A stretch of 64,000 nt of DNA, taken from positions 36,625 to 100,624 of the forward strand of contig JAJXUE010000002.1 in the NCBI GenBank assembly GCA_021783135.1. Direction: 5' to 3'. Below, one piece after another: positions 48,994 through 60,557 of the stretch. The DNA comes from Bacillota bacterium. GTDB lineage: Bacteria; Bacillota; Desulfitobacteriia; Desulfitobacteriales; JAJXUE01. Below the pieces are notes generated by a model. That model saw nothing but the letters and a program-made list of their open reading frames with translations, ran no database searches and was not told where the DNA came from. A program made the position numbers and the translations under genes. Each line of letters starts with the position of its first letter. Within the stretch, counting starts at the first letter, position 1.

Positions 48994-50142
48994 TTAATTT
49001 TTGGTGCGGGTGCGATGTAGGATTCTGGCAACCCGCCGCGGATTTACACCTGAATCCCTATCTATGGTTGCATATTTTAGCCCGGACTCTCTGCTTAACT
49101 CCTGTTTTATCGCCAGTTCATCCGTCTCAGGTGCTTGATCTACTTGATCAAGCAGTAGCTGTTGTTCCGGCAGATAAAAGGCGAAATTAACCCCTTCCAG
49201 CGCGTAATTTTGCAGAATTTTACTGTTGGGAAAAATGATTTGTAAGCTTAGCCCCAGTCCGCGCGAGGGCCTTTGCGTAACTTGCACTGGTGCGTCGATA
49301 GGTGCTAAGGTTGTCTGCGACTGAGCTTCAGGTTCGGCAGTAACAGCAAAAACTGCGACAGAGTCTACCTCATTCTCTACCTCATCTTCTACCTCATCTT
49401 CTACCTCATCTTCTACCTCATCCTCTATCTCATTCTCTATCTCATCCTCTATCTCATCCTCTATCTCATCCTCTATCTCATCCTCTATCTCATCCTCTAT
49501 CTCATCCTCTATCTCATCCTCTATCTCATCCTCTATCTCATCCTCTATCTCATCCTCTATCTCATCCTCTATCGCATCCTCTATCGCATCCTCTACCTCA
49601 TCCTTACCCTTATCCTCTGCGATTGTCTGGGTGCTCTGGTTGCTCTGTGTGCTCTGCTCGCTCGACGCGAGTGGCGGCTCTGAGGTCACCACAGCAGGCT
49701 GTACATTGCTGAGCTCTAGTACCAATTCATCCTCAACTGACTCATCAAGCTCAACTACAGTTGGGTCCTCAATTGGCAGTTGCGTTATTACCGCTTCACC
49801 TTGCGGCGTAAAATCACTCGCTGGCTTTTGTTGATGTGCGACCAAGCCTATTGCCAAGATGCGCTCTAATTCTTGCGCAAAAGTTCCCAAACTCTGTTGT
49901 ACTTGGGCATCGGGCAACTTTTGGCTGATTATCTGATGCAAAATTTCCGGTAGGTAATCGTCTTGCACATCAAGCAGATCTTTCAGGTTTTGGCTCATCT
50001 GCGCTATCAAGTCGACTCCCCGGTTGACTTCCTTGTCCCGGGCACCATTTTGCAATAAACTGGCTGCAAGTGCACATTCAATTATCCGTTCCGTTGCATC
50101 GAGAATTTTCTTTTCTAAATCACGCGAATTGTTTTGGCTCAT
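48994..50142 (-). CDS. Protein of unknown function with a long acidic (IEDE)n repeat linker
   Basis: ORF with SD GGGGTGA; 20 in-frame 4-aa units [IV]E[DN][EAV] separate helical N- and basic C-terminal regions. Confidence 0.7.
   Translation of the reverse strand: MSQNNSRDLEKKILDATERIIECALAASLLQNGARDKEVNRGVDLIAQMSQNLKDLLDVQDDYLPEILHQIISQKLPDAQVQQSLGTFAQELERILAIGLVAHQQKPASDFTPQGEAVITQLPIEDPTVVELDESVEDELVLELSNVQPAVVTSEPPLASSEQSTQSNQSTQTIAEDKGKDEVEDAIEDAIEDEIEDEIEDEIEDEIEDEIEDEIEDEIEDEIEDEIEDEIEDEIENEIEDEVEDEVEDEVEDEVENEVDSVAVFAVTAEPEAQSQTTLAPIDAPVQVTQRPSRGLGLSLQIIFPNSKILQNYALEGVNFAFYLPEQQLLLDQVDQAPETDELAIKQELSRESGLKYATIDRDSGVNPRRVARILHRTRTKN
49367..49606. repeat. 12-bp in-frame minisatellite, 20 units (240 bp)
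   Basis: acctcattctct/atctcatcctct units; lines 49441-49500 and 49501-49560 are identical. Confidence 0.95.
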
Positions 50143-50222
50143 TGACCTTCACCCCACAGCTTTTCTCATCAATTTGTATGCCGCAAAGGACAACTTTATG
50201 TGAGGCAAAAAAAAATATCCGG

Positions 50223-52262
50223 CTAGCCGGATAGATGTAGGTCTTGCAGATATTGTCTAACTTCGCCTGCTAAGGCTTGAGCCTGCGCAATGCTGCTGGG
50301 AATATCGATCGGTCCGCAACACGCACCGAGTGGGAAAATCCCTGATTTGGCCGTTGCCGTTAAAAACCCGTCCCGATTTAGCTCCATACCGCTTAACGCC
50401 GCAAGCTTAGTAATACCCGCAGGCGGGATTAAAGCCGGCGCCAAAACCAGCAAATCATACGCGCCCTGGATATCAGTTAGCCCTTCCCCTAGCGCATATT
50501 GCACGGTTAAGTAATCAAAGGGATAACGAAATACTTTGGCTGGGATGGCTCGAATAAATTTGATTTGCTCCAGATGCCGTCCTGTTTGCCAAAAACGCGT
50601 AAAATCAGACCCCACGCCTTGCATATCTTGATAAAAAACGTCAATGTGCACTTCAGGTTTGTGATAACGCAATAATCTGGTCAGTTCAATTGTATGCTTG
50701 CAGCACACTCCGGAACAATAGTTATGACCGATATGGGAATTTCGGCTCCCGACACACTGGACAAAACCTACCCGTTTTACCTCGGGGCCAATGACCTGTT
50801 CTATACTGCCGGTGCGGCTGAGCTCACGCTCCAAGTCTTGGGAGGTTATTATATTTTTATGAACGCCATAGCCAAATTCGCGCAACCGGGATGCGTCAAA
50901 TAAGTCAAAGCCAATCGCCATAACCACTGCATTGACCTCAAGGGTGGTTTCCACTCCCAAATCTGCACCGCGTGAACCATGGGTAAAACGCACGTCAACC
51001 GCCAGCTTGCCCCCTTCCCCGCGCATCCGCGCAACCTCACTATGTAGGACAAGCTTGATGTTCGGGTTGGCTTCAACCTGGGTTTTGAGCTCATGCGCCA
51101 CGCACGCAAAGCAGTGTGTACAACTCTCGACAGCTTTACAGTGGTAGTTGAGCGTTGAACCGCCAATTGTTTCTGCTTTGTCAACAATAAAAACTCCACA
51201 GCCCGCCCGTGCCAATTCCAGGGCTACTGACATTCCGGCAATTCCGCCTCCGATTACCAATACCTTCGCGCCGGCGATGCTGTGGTGTGACACCTTGACC
51301 ATGGGACGCGGTGAAAGATCGGCTGTGCTCCCCGAGGCATAACGCGCTAAATGGGTAGCAGCTACACGCGCTTCAATCAACTCGTTCACGTTGTTGGTGT
51401 GGCCATGGCATGTGCCGACAAAGTAAATTCCCTGTCGGGTGGAGCGACCGGGTGCTAAATGGTTGGGATCGGTTCGAAAGAAGCCGCTAGGTTCTATTTC
51501 CGTCTGCAAAATGGCGTTTAATGCTGCTGTCTGGGGGGCAGGTATGTCCAGCTCAGGTGCCACTAGTACGTCAACCAAAGCACGTACAGACTGATTTAAT
51601 CCGGCATCCTGGTAAGTAACACTTACTCCCAATACATTGACATGTACCTCCAACTTGCCTACGTAGCGATTAAACCGCACGCCGGCTTGACGGGCCCGCT
51701 GATACAAAAACTCTTGGTCAGGGGCTGCCACTTGGAGCTCCTGAAAAAAGAATTCTATTTTAGCTGCAAATTTCTCGCGCAGTTCCAAGGCAAGCTGAAG
51801 TGCCTTAGCTGTGGTTTGAACATCCTGGGTCCCGCACTCGCCTAAAACAAAGGCCACGGCACGTTTAGCCCAATTCTTCTCGCTGTCAAAACTGCTAAGT
51901 CCGCAGATTTCGGGTGACTGCGGCAGGTCTAGCGCAGGGTCAATTATTTTGGGTGCGTTTAAGGCTACGACAATGCCGCCTACACCAAATTTGAGCTCGC
52001 CACCCGTTCCGCTCAAGGTAACCCAAAAGCGTCCGGCTTGACCTTTGAGCGCCGTAACGCGATACCGAGGCAATTGCGTTACGCCCGCAGCTGTGGGCAA
52101 GGTACCTTCGTCCACCTGAATCACCGGTTGTTGGCACCGGATCACCTGGGCTGCAGTCATTGCGGCTGACCCGTTGCCAATTACAAGTATGCTGGAGTAT
52201 ACTTCAAGCTTTTGTTCCGGTGGCGGTTGCAAACCGGAACAAGCTAATTGCGGGTCTAGCAT
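50223..52262 (-). CDS. hdrA: HdrA-like FAD/Fe-S oxidoreductase
   Basis: VLVIGGGIAGMSVALELARAGCGVFIVDKAETIGGST; GFVQCVGSRN...NYCSGVCCKHTIELT; SD GGAGGTGG before ATG at 52262. Confidence 0.85.
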   Translation of the reverse strand: MLDPQLACSGLQPPPEQKLEVYSSILVIGNGSAAMTAAQVIRCQQPVIQVDEGTLPTAAGVTQLPRYRVTALKGQAGRFWVTLSGTGGELKFGVGGIVVALNAPKIIDPALDLPQSPEICGLSSFDSEKNWAKRAVAFVLGECGTQDVQTTAKALQLALELREKFAAKIEFFFQELQVAAPDQEFLYQRARQAGVRFNRYVGKLEVHVNVLGVSVTYQDAGLNQSVRALVDVLVAPELDIPAPQTAALNAILQTEIEPSGFFRTDPNHLAPGRSTRQGIYFVGTCHGHTNNVNELIEARVAATHLARYASGSTADLSPRPMVKVSHHSIAGAKVLVIGGGIAGMSVALELARAGCGVFIVDKAETIGGSTLNYHCKAVESCTHCFACVAHELKTQVEANPNIKLVLHSEVARMRGEGGKLAVDVRFTHGSRGADLGVETTLEVNAVVMAIGFDLFDASRLREFGYGVHKNIITSQDLERELSRTGSIEQVIGPEVKRVGFVQCVGSRNSHIGHNYCSGVCCKHTIELTRLLRYHKPEVHIDVFYQDMQGVGSDFTRFWQTGRHLEQIKFIRAIPAKVFRYPFDYLTVQYALGEGLTDIQGAYDLLVLAPALIPPAGITKLAALSGMELNRDGFLTATAKSGIFPLGACCGPIDIPSSIAQAQALAGEVRQYLQDLHLSG

Positions 52263-52290
52263 CGAAACCACCTCCAGCACAATTTAAGTA

Positions 52291-52319
52291 AATCCCCAGC
52301 CGCAGTGCGACTGGGGATT
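52291..52319 (-). terminator. Intercistronic hairpin between acsE and hdrA-like gene
   Basis: aatccccag-ccgcagtgcga-ctggggatt stem; no strong U-tract, so it may be an attenuator or processing hairpin. Confidence 0.45.
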
Positions 52320-52346
52320 AAAACGGCTTGAGTCCAGCCGGGTGAC

Positions 52347-53159
<813 letters not shown>

Positions 53160-53182
53160 TTAATTTGCTGTGGTTAAACGTT

Positions 53183-54151
53183 TTAGGCGTTAGAAACCAT
53201 CAACTCATCGATATTCTTTTTAACGAGACGTACTGCTTCCGGGTTGCGCATTAACAATAAACTTGCGCCAGTTTGCAGCAAGGTAGTTGCAGTCATAGCT
53301 TCCCAGAGAATGGCCCGATCTTTGAGCTCGCCCCAACCGGGGAATTCGTCGACATCGACATTTGCTTCTTTGGCACGGTTAGCCTCATAGCCAACAGTAC
53401 AAACCATCGGCATGGCTAACATTTTGTCATTAACCAAAGAACCCAAACGAGCACGCTCCATAATGGAATATGCATATTCGATACCAAAGCCCAGACCGCC
53501 AATCATCGGGTCAATAACAATTTTGTCCAGTGGTAAACCCATTTCGTTAATTAGAATGTTGAGCTGCTTGCAGATGTTAATATCCAACGGCGAGCGTGCG
53601 ATAATGGAATGTTTGTGAACCATGCAGGCTGCAACAATGGACTTATAGTTATCTTGCTGTGCTAAACCTAACAGCAGGTTTTCACCTGCGGCTGCCTCAG
53701 CAACTGCGGCCATTACCTCATTGTCTTTGTCGTCATCTTCGCAGCCAACAATGACCAAAGGAACGCCTACTGCCGCCAAAACGTCTTTTACGGTTTGGGC
53801 GCACTGCTCAGGGGTACGGTTTGCTCCTTCCGGATGAGCTCCGGTTAGTTTGAGGTAGATTAAGTCGGCCCCAAACTCCTCAACACATTTTTTCGCCCAA
53901 GCGGCGGGATCATTGATGACATCCATAAACGGCTCCTTGAGGAGGGGATGCCAATCAGGCTCGACATCATTTACTTCCATGGCTACAGCCGGACGATTGA
54001 CTACTTCACCTTCAAAGTGGAGGAAAGGTAAGGTGCTGTCGCCGCCAATAGTGATGGTGTGGGTACGTGTCCCCCCTTGTTCCGGGGTGGCTCCGATAAC
54101 TACCTGGCCAACACGGCTCTGCCACTTCTCTTTAACAATAGCTACTGCCAT
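53183..54151 (-). CDS. acsD: CO dehydrogenase/acetyl-CoA synthase corrinoid iron-sulfur protein, small subunit
   Basis: [57 protein letters not shown]. Confidence 0.93.
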   Translation of the reverse strand: MAVAIVKEKWQSRVGQVVIGATPEQGGTRTHTITIGGDSTLPFLHFEGEVVNRPAVAMEVNDVEPDWHPLLKEPFMDVINDPAAWAKKCVEEFGADLIYLKLTGAHPEGANRTPEQCAQTVKDVLAAVGVPLVIVGCEDDDKDNEVMAAVAEAAAGENLLLGLAQQDNYKSIVAACMVHKHSIIARSPLDINICKQLNILINEMGLPLDKIVIDPMIGGLGFGIEYAYSIMERARLGSLVNDKMLAMPMVCTVGYEANRAKEANVDVDEFPGWGELKDRAILWEAMTATTLLQTGASLLLMRNPEAVRLVKKNIDELMVSNA

Positions 54152-54182
54152 ATACTGCTCTCCTTTCTTATGTGAGATATTT

Positions 54183-54938
54183 TTATAATCTTGCCTTTTG
54201 GATCATTCTTGCCACTGACTGTACGGCAATTGAGGTATCGGGTAGGTCAAACAAGGGCTTACCTTGTACGTCTTGAGATACAATTAAGGGATCAAGTGGC
54301 ATGTCACCGATTAATTCCAGCCCGGTTTTGCCAATTTCTTCATCTAATTGGTCCAAAGCACCTTCCGTCGTCTTAGTGACCACCAGATAAACTTCCTTCA
54401 CGGCGGATTTGAGACCTTTAATTAAGTCATAAACCCTTCCGGCCGAACGAATGCCTCGCGCCGAACAGTCGCTAATTACAAACATTACATCAATTTGTGG
54501 TATGGTGCGCCGGCTGATATGCTCTAGACCGGCTTCCGTATCCACCACCACATAGTCGTAGTTACTGCTTAAATTTTCCAAGTGTCGGCGCAACAGGTCG
54601 TTAGCGTAACAGTAGCAGCCCGGTCCTTGTGGCCCGCCCATTACCAACAGGTCGATTTGTTTGGATTCCACCAAGGATTGATTGAGTCTGTATTCCACAA
54701 ACACATCCTTGGGCATTCCTTCCGGAATAGCCTTGGGGTCTTTAGTTTGTTCCAACAACTCGGAGATGGTAATATCTACGTCCATACCCAAGGCTTCATT
54801 CAAATTAGCATTGGGATCGGCGTCGACGGCCAAGATTGAGACTCCTTTGTTACTGTGAACTAAATATTTCAACATTAAGGAGGTAAAGGTAGTTTTACCT
54901 ACTCCACCCTTCCCGGCTACTGCAATATACTTGGCCAT
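54183..54938 (-). CDS. cooC: CooC-like nickel-insertion/maturation ATPase
   Basis: [47 protein letters not shown]. Confidence 0.87.
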   Translation of the reverse strand: MAKYIAVAGKGGVGKTTFTSLMLKYLVHSNKGVSILAVDADPNANLNEALGMDVDITISELLEQTKDPKAIPEGMPKDVFVEYRLNQSLVESKQIDLLVMGGPQGPGCYCYANDLLRRHLENLSSNYDYVVVDTEAGLEHISRRTIPQIDVMFVISDCSARGIRSAGRVYDLIKGLKSAVKEVYLVVTKTTEGALDQLDEEIGKTGLELIGDMPLDPLIVSQDVQGKPLFDLPDTSIAVQSVARMIQKARL

Positions 54939-54955
54939 AAGTCTCCTCCTTTAAT

Positions 54956-56866
54956 TCAACCTTCCACCGTCGGAAAAAGAGAAAGATCGGTGTGCGGTAA
55001 AAATAGTGCCGAAACAAACTCATCCATAAAATCATTTCCTGCTGAAAGCTCAAGATAGGTCATTTTCTTACCTAACTCTTCCGCTTCCTTCCAGGCGGCC
55101 CGCGAAAGCAGGGCTAAATGGGCACCCTTAACGGAACTATTGCCGATAAAGTCATACTTTTCCACAGGCAAGTCCGGCAGTAAGCCGATTTGGACCGAGT
55201 CTTTGACGTTAAGATAATTACCAAAACCACCGGCAATGACAATCTTTTCGATCATCTCCACCTCTAAGCTCACCATCCGCAGTAAAGAACGAATCCCCGC
55301 GTAGATTGCTCCTTTGGCTCGAATCAAATTCTTGACGTCGTTCTCGGTGATAACTATATCCTTATCACCTGGGGTCTGATGCGCCCATGCCAGAACAAAT
55401 TCCTTATCCTCATGTGTTTGTCTATAACGCGGTGTTTGCAAGTCCTTCTGGAAATTGCCGGCGCGGTCGATGATACCTGCTTCGCGCAGCTTCGCCAGGC
55501 AGTCCACCAAACCCGAGCCACAGATGCCAATTGGCTGTTTGCCACCGACAACTTTAAAGGTTACATCAAAGGTTTGGGCATCGATTTCTACCCGTTCAAT
55601 TGCACCGGGCATAGCGCGCATGCCAAAGGTAATTCCGCCGCCTTCAAAACAAGGTCCGGCCGAGCAGGCACAGGCTACCATCCAATCCCTGTTGCCGAGC
55701 ACAATTTCCCCATTGGTGCCAATATCGATGAAGAGAATTAAATCATCGCCATTGGACATATCCGTCACCAGAGCTCCGGAAACAATATCGCCGCCGACAT
55801 AACTTGCGACTGAGGGGAAATTAAGCACAGCACCGTGGGGATTCATGTGTAGTCCCAAGTCCGCTGCTCGAAGCGGCGGTACAGAATTCATCGTGGGAAT
55901 GTACGGTTCAAGCCGCACGTATTTGGGCGATACTCCCAAGAAAAGCTGGGTCATTGTGGTATTGCCGGCTGCAACTGCCCCGACAATTTCCTCCGGCTTA
56001 ACTTGATATTTGGTGCAAAGGGAATCGACAAGTTCGTTAATCGTACCAATTATCGCAGCTTGAATTTCCGCCAAGTTACCCGGGGCGTCCACAGCATAGA
56101 CAATGCGGGTGATAACATCATCGCCGTAGCGAGCCTGTTTGTTATACGTACCCTGTTTGTCAATAATTGCTCCGGTTGCCAGATTAACCAAGTACACCAC
56201 CACTGTCGTAGTACCGATGTCGATAGCTAGTCCATACGGCGGGTTAACTTGTTCTCCCGGCTCCACATTAACCAACTCATAGCGGTCATTAAGTTCGACT
56301 AAGGTTGCCGTAACTTGCCATTTGCCGACGCGCAACGCGTCAGGCAGCTGCCGCAAAACACCCAAGGGAATATCAATTTTCCCTTCACCTAAATGTTTTT
56401 TTAGTTCAATGTTCAGCTTGGGCCAGTCTGCACCGTTTTCAGTCAGGGACGGCTCCGGTAGGTGGACAGAAATCTTGCGGGCGAGGGGCGTTAGCCCATA
56501 TTGACTCAACAGATTTATCTCTTTTTCGCTGAGTAAGCCGTTGGCAGAACCCATGAGCACTTGGTGCTCGGCTAAACGCGACTCCAGCGGAACCTCAACA
56601 GTGATGTCCCCCATAATCTTCGTCTTACAAGCCAGGTGAACCCCGGCATCAATTTTTTCACGCGAAAGATTTCCGGTAGACTCTACTTCAACCTCACCTG
56701 ACACCAATATGACCTTACAGGCCCCGCAAGTCCCTTTGCCGCCACAACCGGATTTTAATTGGATGCCGGCTTTACCGGCTGCCAGCAAAATTGTGGTGGC
56801 AGACGAAACCTGAACTGTCAAGTTGTCGGGTAAGAAACGAACATTACACTGGTCCACAGCTCTCAC
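54956..56866 (-). CDS. acsV: Reductive activator of corrinoid/iron-sulfur protein (2Fe-2S + ASKHA ATPase)
   Basis: N-terminal ferredoxin motif LKSGCGGKGTCGACKV; AIDIGTTTVVVYLVNL; IDIGTNGEIVLGN; between acsC and cooC/acsD. Confidence 0.9.
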   Translation of the reverse strand: MRAVDQCNVRFLPDNLTVQVSSATTILLAAGKAGIQLKSGCGGKGTCGACKVILVSGEVEVESTGNLSREKIDAGVHLACKTKIMGDITVEVPLESRLAEHQVLMGSANGLLSEKEINLLSQYGLTPLARKISVHLPEPSLTENGADWPKLNIELKKHLGEGKIDIPLGVLRQLPDALRVGKWQVTATLVELNDRYELVNVEPGEQVNPPYGLAIDIGTTTVVVYLVNLATGAIIDKQGTYNKQARYGDDVITRIVYAVDAPGNLAEIQAAIIGTINELVDSLCTKYQVKPEEIVGAVAAGNTTMTQLFLGVSPKYVRLEPYIPTMNSVPPLRAADLGLHMNPHGAVLNFPSVASYVGGDIVSGALVTDMSNGDDLILFIDIGTNGEIVLGNRDWMVACACSAGPCFEGGGITFGMRAMPGAIERVEIDAQTFDVTFKVVGGKQPIGICGSGLVDCLAKLREAGIIDRAGNFQKDLQTPRYRQTHEDKEFVLAWAHQTPGDKDIVITENDVKNLIRAKGAIYAGIRSLLRMVSLEVEMIEKIVIAGGFGNYLNVKDSVQIGLLPDLPVEKYDFIGNSSVKGAHLALLSRAAWKEAEELGKKMTYLELSAGNDFMDEFVSALFLPHTDLSLFPTVEG

Positions 56867-56906
56867 TTCCTAATTAACGTGCTGCTACGGGTAAAGGGTT
56901 TTTTAT

Positions 56907-58238
56907 CTAAGCGCCAAAGTTACTTTTAGCAAACGAAACAATCCCGGAAGCTTCGCGCGGTCCTACCACTACTTTCCAGCCTGATAGTTCTTGCAGCTTA
57001 CCGGAGATAACGGCAACGTAGCCTGGAATTACCACGTTTTTGTGGTTAACCTTGTCAGCTACTTCGAATTTTTGCATAAGTTCAGCTACCTTTTCCGGCT
57101 CAAACTTACCTGCGGCATATGCTGTGAGAACGGAGGTTCCATCCGTATCCACGGCGAGAATATAGCTTGGAATCCGGGTTGCTTCAACTTCCCCTTGTAC
57201 TGTGTAGTACGTAAGCGAGAAATTAGTTGTAACGTAAACCGGAGAATCCGCACTGACTTCGCCCACTGCGTGCAGTTTAGGTTCAACCTGAATCGGTTTT
57301 TGTGGATCAGTGTAGAGGTTTTGTCTGATTGTCAGTAAGGGCAGGATGTGTTCCTTCTTGCTGGCATTCAGCACAACCATGCTGGCATACTTAGCTACAT
57401 AAACACCGGCTTGAATAATCTCATCCAAGGGGTTTTCCTCTTGCGTAAATGCAGCTGCCGGATAACCGAAAAGACGGAATTTCTTTTTGATGGCCTGACG
57501 GCGCAGTTGTGTCAGATCAGCCAAGACTCTGGAGGTGGTACGGCTGCCCGAATCAAGTACCAGGTCTTTATAGCCCAAAGCAGTAATTTTCTCAACCAGC
57601 TCGGCCAAACTATCCAAGTTTTCGCCGCGTACAAGTAACGGTACTCCGGCTCCTTTAGCTACTTCAACCATTGCTTCATAGTTAGCAGCTGTGGCAACAC
57701 CAACTAGTGGCTTGCGATCAGCAATTGGCGCCAAGGCGCTTTTTAATGCAGCAGCATCTTCGGTCAGTAAGACCAAGGATAGTTGCGAATTTGCGGCTAC
57801 CTCTTGCACAGCAGTGGCAAATTTGGCGGCATCGCCAGACTCGTTGTCAATGGCAATACCCTGAACGGTATACTGTAAACCTACCCGTTCGAAAGTTAGG
57901 TCGTTAATCTCAGCTACTTTGGCCGCAATTTCAGCCTGGGAAAGTTTGTCCGAAACTCGCACTACGATGGTAGTTTCATGAAAGAACGTTTTTTCGTGGC
58001 GGAACATTACGGTCTCATCACCCAGCGCAGCTCCCGCACCAAATTTAATAAGTTTAATTGGCGGAGCAGAAGCGGCATCGAGATTTTCTTTAGCTTCCGC
58101 GGAAACGTAAGGGCAACTATCCAAAGCAGCTTTACCGGAAGCTAACGCCATGGCAAATGCTAAACAAGTCGGCGGGCCGCACTCCCCGCAGTTTTTTTTC
58201 GGCAACTGCTTATAAATGTCCAATCCTGTTAGAGCCAT
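56907..58238 (-). CDS. acsC: CO dehydrogenase/acetyl-CoA synthase corrinoid iron-sulfur protein, large subunit
   Basis: MALTGLDIYKQLPKKNCGECGPPTCLAFAMALASGKAALDSCPYVS 4Fe-4S motif. Confidence 0.93.
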   Translation of the reverse strand: MALTGLDIYKQLPKKNCGECGPPTCLAFAMALASGKAALDSCPYVSAEAKENLDAASAPPIKLIKFGAGAALGDETVMFRHEKTFFHETTIVVRVSDKLSQAEIAAKVAEINDLTFERVGLQYTVQGIAIDNESGDAAKFATAVQEVAANSQLSLVLLTEDAAALKSALAPIADRKPLVGVATAANYEAMVEVAKGAGVPLLVRGENLDSLAELVEKITALGYKDLVLDSGSRTTSRVLADLTQLRRQAIKKKFRLFGYPAAAFTQEENPLDEIIQAGVYVAKYASMVVLNASKKEHILPLLTIRQNLYTDPQKPIQVEPKLHAVGEVSADSPVYVTTNFSLTYYTVQGEVEATRIPSYILAVDTDGTSVLTAYAAGKFEPEKVAELMQKFEVADKVNHKNVVIPGYVAVISGKLQELSGWKVVVGPREASGIVSFAKSNFGA

Positions 58239-58355
58239 TAGTTCTAACTCTCCTTTCTCCCTAGTCACAATTTTTTATTTAGGCTCAGCTTGGCAGCGGT
58301 TGACCGTCTTGCCGACAGCCAACCACCCCCAAGCGAGTCTTACCCGCAAATTGAA

Positions 58356-60533
58356 TTACATCAATGGTTCCATGGTTAAGGCCGGATGTCCTTTTTCTTC
58401 TAAGAACGGCAAAATCTCTTCTACCGTGCTGCCGACAGTTTCGTCAGCAATCTTATCAATAAAGTCTTCCCCTAAGCCTTCTTCTTTAGCCCGCTCGACA
58501 AAATCATCATGCAAGAACTCTTTTAATTCTTTCGGCATCCAGATGATGCGAGCCATCCCGCCGTCAGCGGGGATAAACTTCTTACTTACCAGGTAAGTAC
58601 GACCTATACCCATGAAGCCTGGTGTTTGCAAGCCACCGCCTACGGTGCCGGCCAGGGTGGAGAAGGTCATGCCACAGGGAGTCATCCCGCTGTGCTCACG
58701 CGTGGTAATCATCAGGCCGTTAGCCTCAGGCACGATAGCCATAATAGCTTCGAAACAACCGCAAGAGGTCATGGGCCGATCCATCAGGGTGTAGAGATTT
58801 ACTTCTTCCAAAGTATTGTTAGAAGCTGGACGCAGATACTCATTGACAGATTGCCACATACCGCGTTCATTGTCGATAGCTGTCCCTTTAAGGATTGGCT
58901 GGTTAGGTCCGGTTGGGGTAATTTCGAAGGCAGCTTTGGCATCGAGCCAAGAAACTGCGCCACAGAGTCCAACCCGCTCAGGGGTTACCACACAGACGTG
59001 GTTTGGCGCAAAGGACTGGCAGAGGAGACAGGAATAAAACTCTTCAACTTTGTCGTCAGTAAGCGTTTTCATACGAGCATCACGCGCACGATAGCGCTCC
59101 CTGGCGAGTTTAATCTTTTCGTCCACTAAGGCTTGGTCCGTGATTAAGGTTACTTGGACGCGGTCAACGATTGAAGGAAATTCTTGCTTATATTTGTGCA
59201 ACAACAAGGTTCCTAAATCTGCAATCTTCCAGCCTTTGGCCACAGCATCTTTGCTGAAACGTAACCAGCAGAGATCACGCTGCGCAACGTGCCATATACC
59301 TTCGCCATAGTTGGAGAAGTAGTGAACCCGACGTTCCAGCACGCCTTCAAAGTCTTCTTGCATTTTACGACCGTAAATATCAATCATAATGCCAAGCGGC
59401 AATTTGTCGCCTTCTTTGATATCCGTGATTTCCGGTCCGATAACAGTAACCTTGCCATCTTCGATTTCGTCCGGGCCAACCATATGCACTAATTCAAATG
59501 CTGTGGTGCGGCCACCGCCGAATTCAACATAAGTGTCACCTTTACGGATAGTCTCACCCTCAAAGGCCGGACCTACGTTAACCGGTACAGGAACATCAAC
59601 GCTGGTTAACTTGATGCCGCGCACTTCAAAGGCCAACGGTAAAATCTTATCATAATCAGGCTCTGAGATATACCAGTCGTTGAGCTGCATATCCTTCGAA
59701 AGTTCCTGGTCGGTAATGACCGGGAAGCCCATGAAGATAGTGCCCATTTCGGCAGCGATTTTAACGTCATCCAACTCACCTAAATGGAGGATAAAGGCTA
59801 AAACGCGACGGCGTTGATAGTCGCGGTGCAGCTCACGTTCGCCGGGAGCAACCCCACCGAAAGCCATACCGGCCCGGAAAGCATAGTTGGCAGCGTGCAC
59901 TACTTGGGTAAAGTTACCGACTGGGAAAGCGATGTAGTCGATACCCAACTTAGCGTTTTGCTCTAACAATTGCTCAATAATTTCATCCGATAAGAACATC
60001 ATGAAACCTTGGCCCATCAGCTTATCGACCAATTTCTTGGCCGCTGCACTGTCTTTGGCACGACCCAGGATTACGGCCACACCAGGGATGGTCCAGTCCA
60101 CCATTTTGATCCCGAACTTACGAACTACCGGGTCACCCAAAAAGCCCGTCCAAGGACCTGCCTTAGGCTCCTCACCCCGCAAGTAGTTCAGCACTTCAAT
60201 CGTTTCAGCTGCGTATAAAACTGCTTCGCCCCACAGCATGGCGTTTTCCATGTTCAAGCCGGATTTGACCTGTTCCCGCATCCGACTCATGATGGGTACC
60301 AACTCACCCAGCTTGGTAACCGCTTCTCCGGATAGGCAACGCATAACAGGGAGATAGTAAGCGGTATCAGGATAGCTGATCGCCGCGTTCGGTCCAAACT
60401 CCTTCAGGGCCTGAGTCAGGAGAATTTCGGCGTAACTAAGTGCAATCACAGTTCCGTCGTAAGCCCGTTTAAATAACTTAATAGGTTCTTCGCCTTCTTT
60501 AACAGCGCCCTCGTAAATTTTATCTAAAGCCAT
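58356..60533 (-). CDS. acsB: Acetyl-CoA synthase subunit
   Basis: 725 aa; SCLLCQSFAPNHVCVVTPERVGLCGAVSWLDAKAAFEI (A-cluster motif); MDRPMTSCGCFEAI. Confidence 0.95.
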   Translation of the reverse strand: MALDKIYEGAVKEGEEPIKLFKRAYDGTVIALSYAEILLTQALKEFGPNAAISYPDTAYYLPVMRCLSGEAVTKLGELVPIMSRMREQVKSGLNMENAMLWGEAVLYAAETIEVLNYLRGEEPKAGPWTGFLGDPVVRKFGIKMVDWTIPGVAVILGRAKDSAAAKKLVDKLMGQGFMMFLSDEIIEQLLEQNAKLGIDYIAFPVGNFTQVVHAANYAFRAGMAFGGVAPGERELHRDYQRRRVLAFILHLGELDDVKIAAEMGTIFMGFPVITDQELSKDMQLNDWYISEPDYDKILPLAFEVRGIKLTSVDVPVPVNVGPAFEGETIRKGDTYVEFGGGRTTAFELVHMVGPDEIEDGKVTVIGPEITDIKEGDKLPLGIMIDIYGRKMQEDFEGVLERRVHYFSNYGEGIWHVAQRDLCWLRFSKDAVAKGWKIADLGTLLLHKYKQEFPSIVDRVQVTLITDQALVDEKIKLARERYRARDARMKTLTDDKVEEFYSCLLCQSFAPNHVCVVTPERVGLCGAVSWLDAKAAFEITPTGPNQPILKGTAIDNERGMWQSVNEYLRPASNNTLEEVNLYTLMDRPMTSCGCFEAIMAIVPEANGLMITTREHSGMTPCGMTFSTLAGTVGGGLQTPGFMGIGRTYLVSKKFIPADGGMARIIWMPKELKEFLHDDFVERAKEEGLGEDFIDKIADETVGSTVEEILPFLEEKGHPALTMEPLM

Positions 60534-60557
60534 CTTAATTCGTCCTCCTTTCCTTCC

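Noticed and set aside
49367-49606. 12-bp repeat array as a CRISPR
   Set aside because: No unique spacers; contiguous in-frame units inside a coding sequence.
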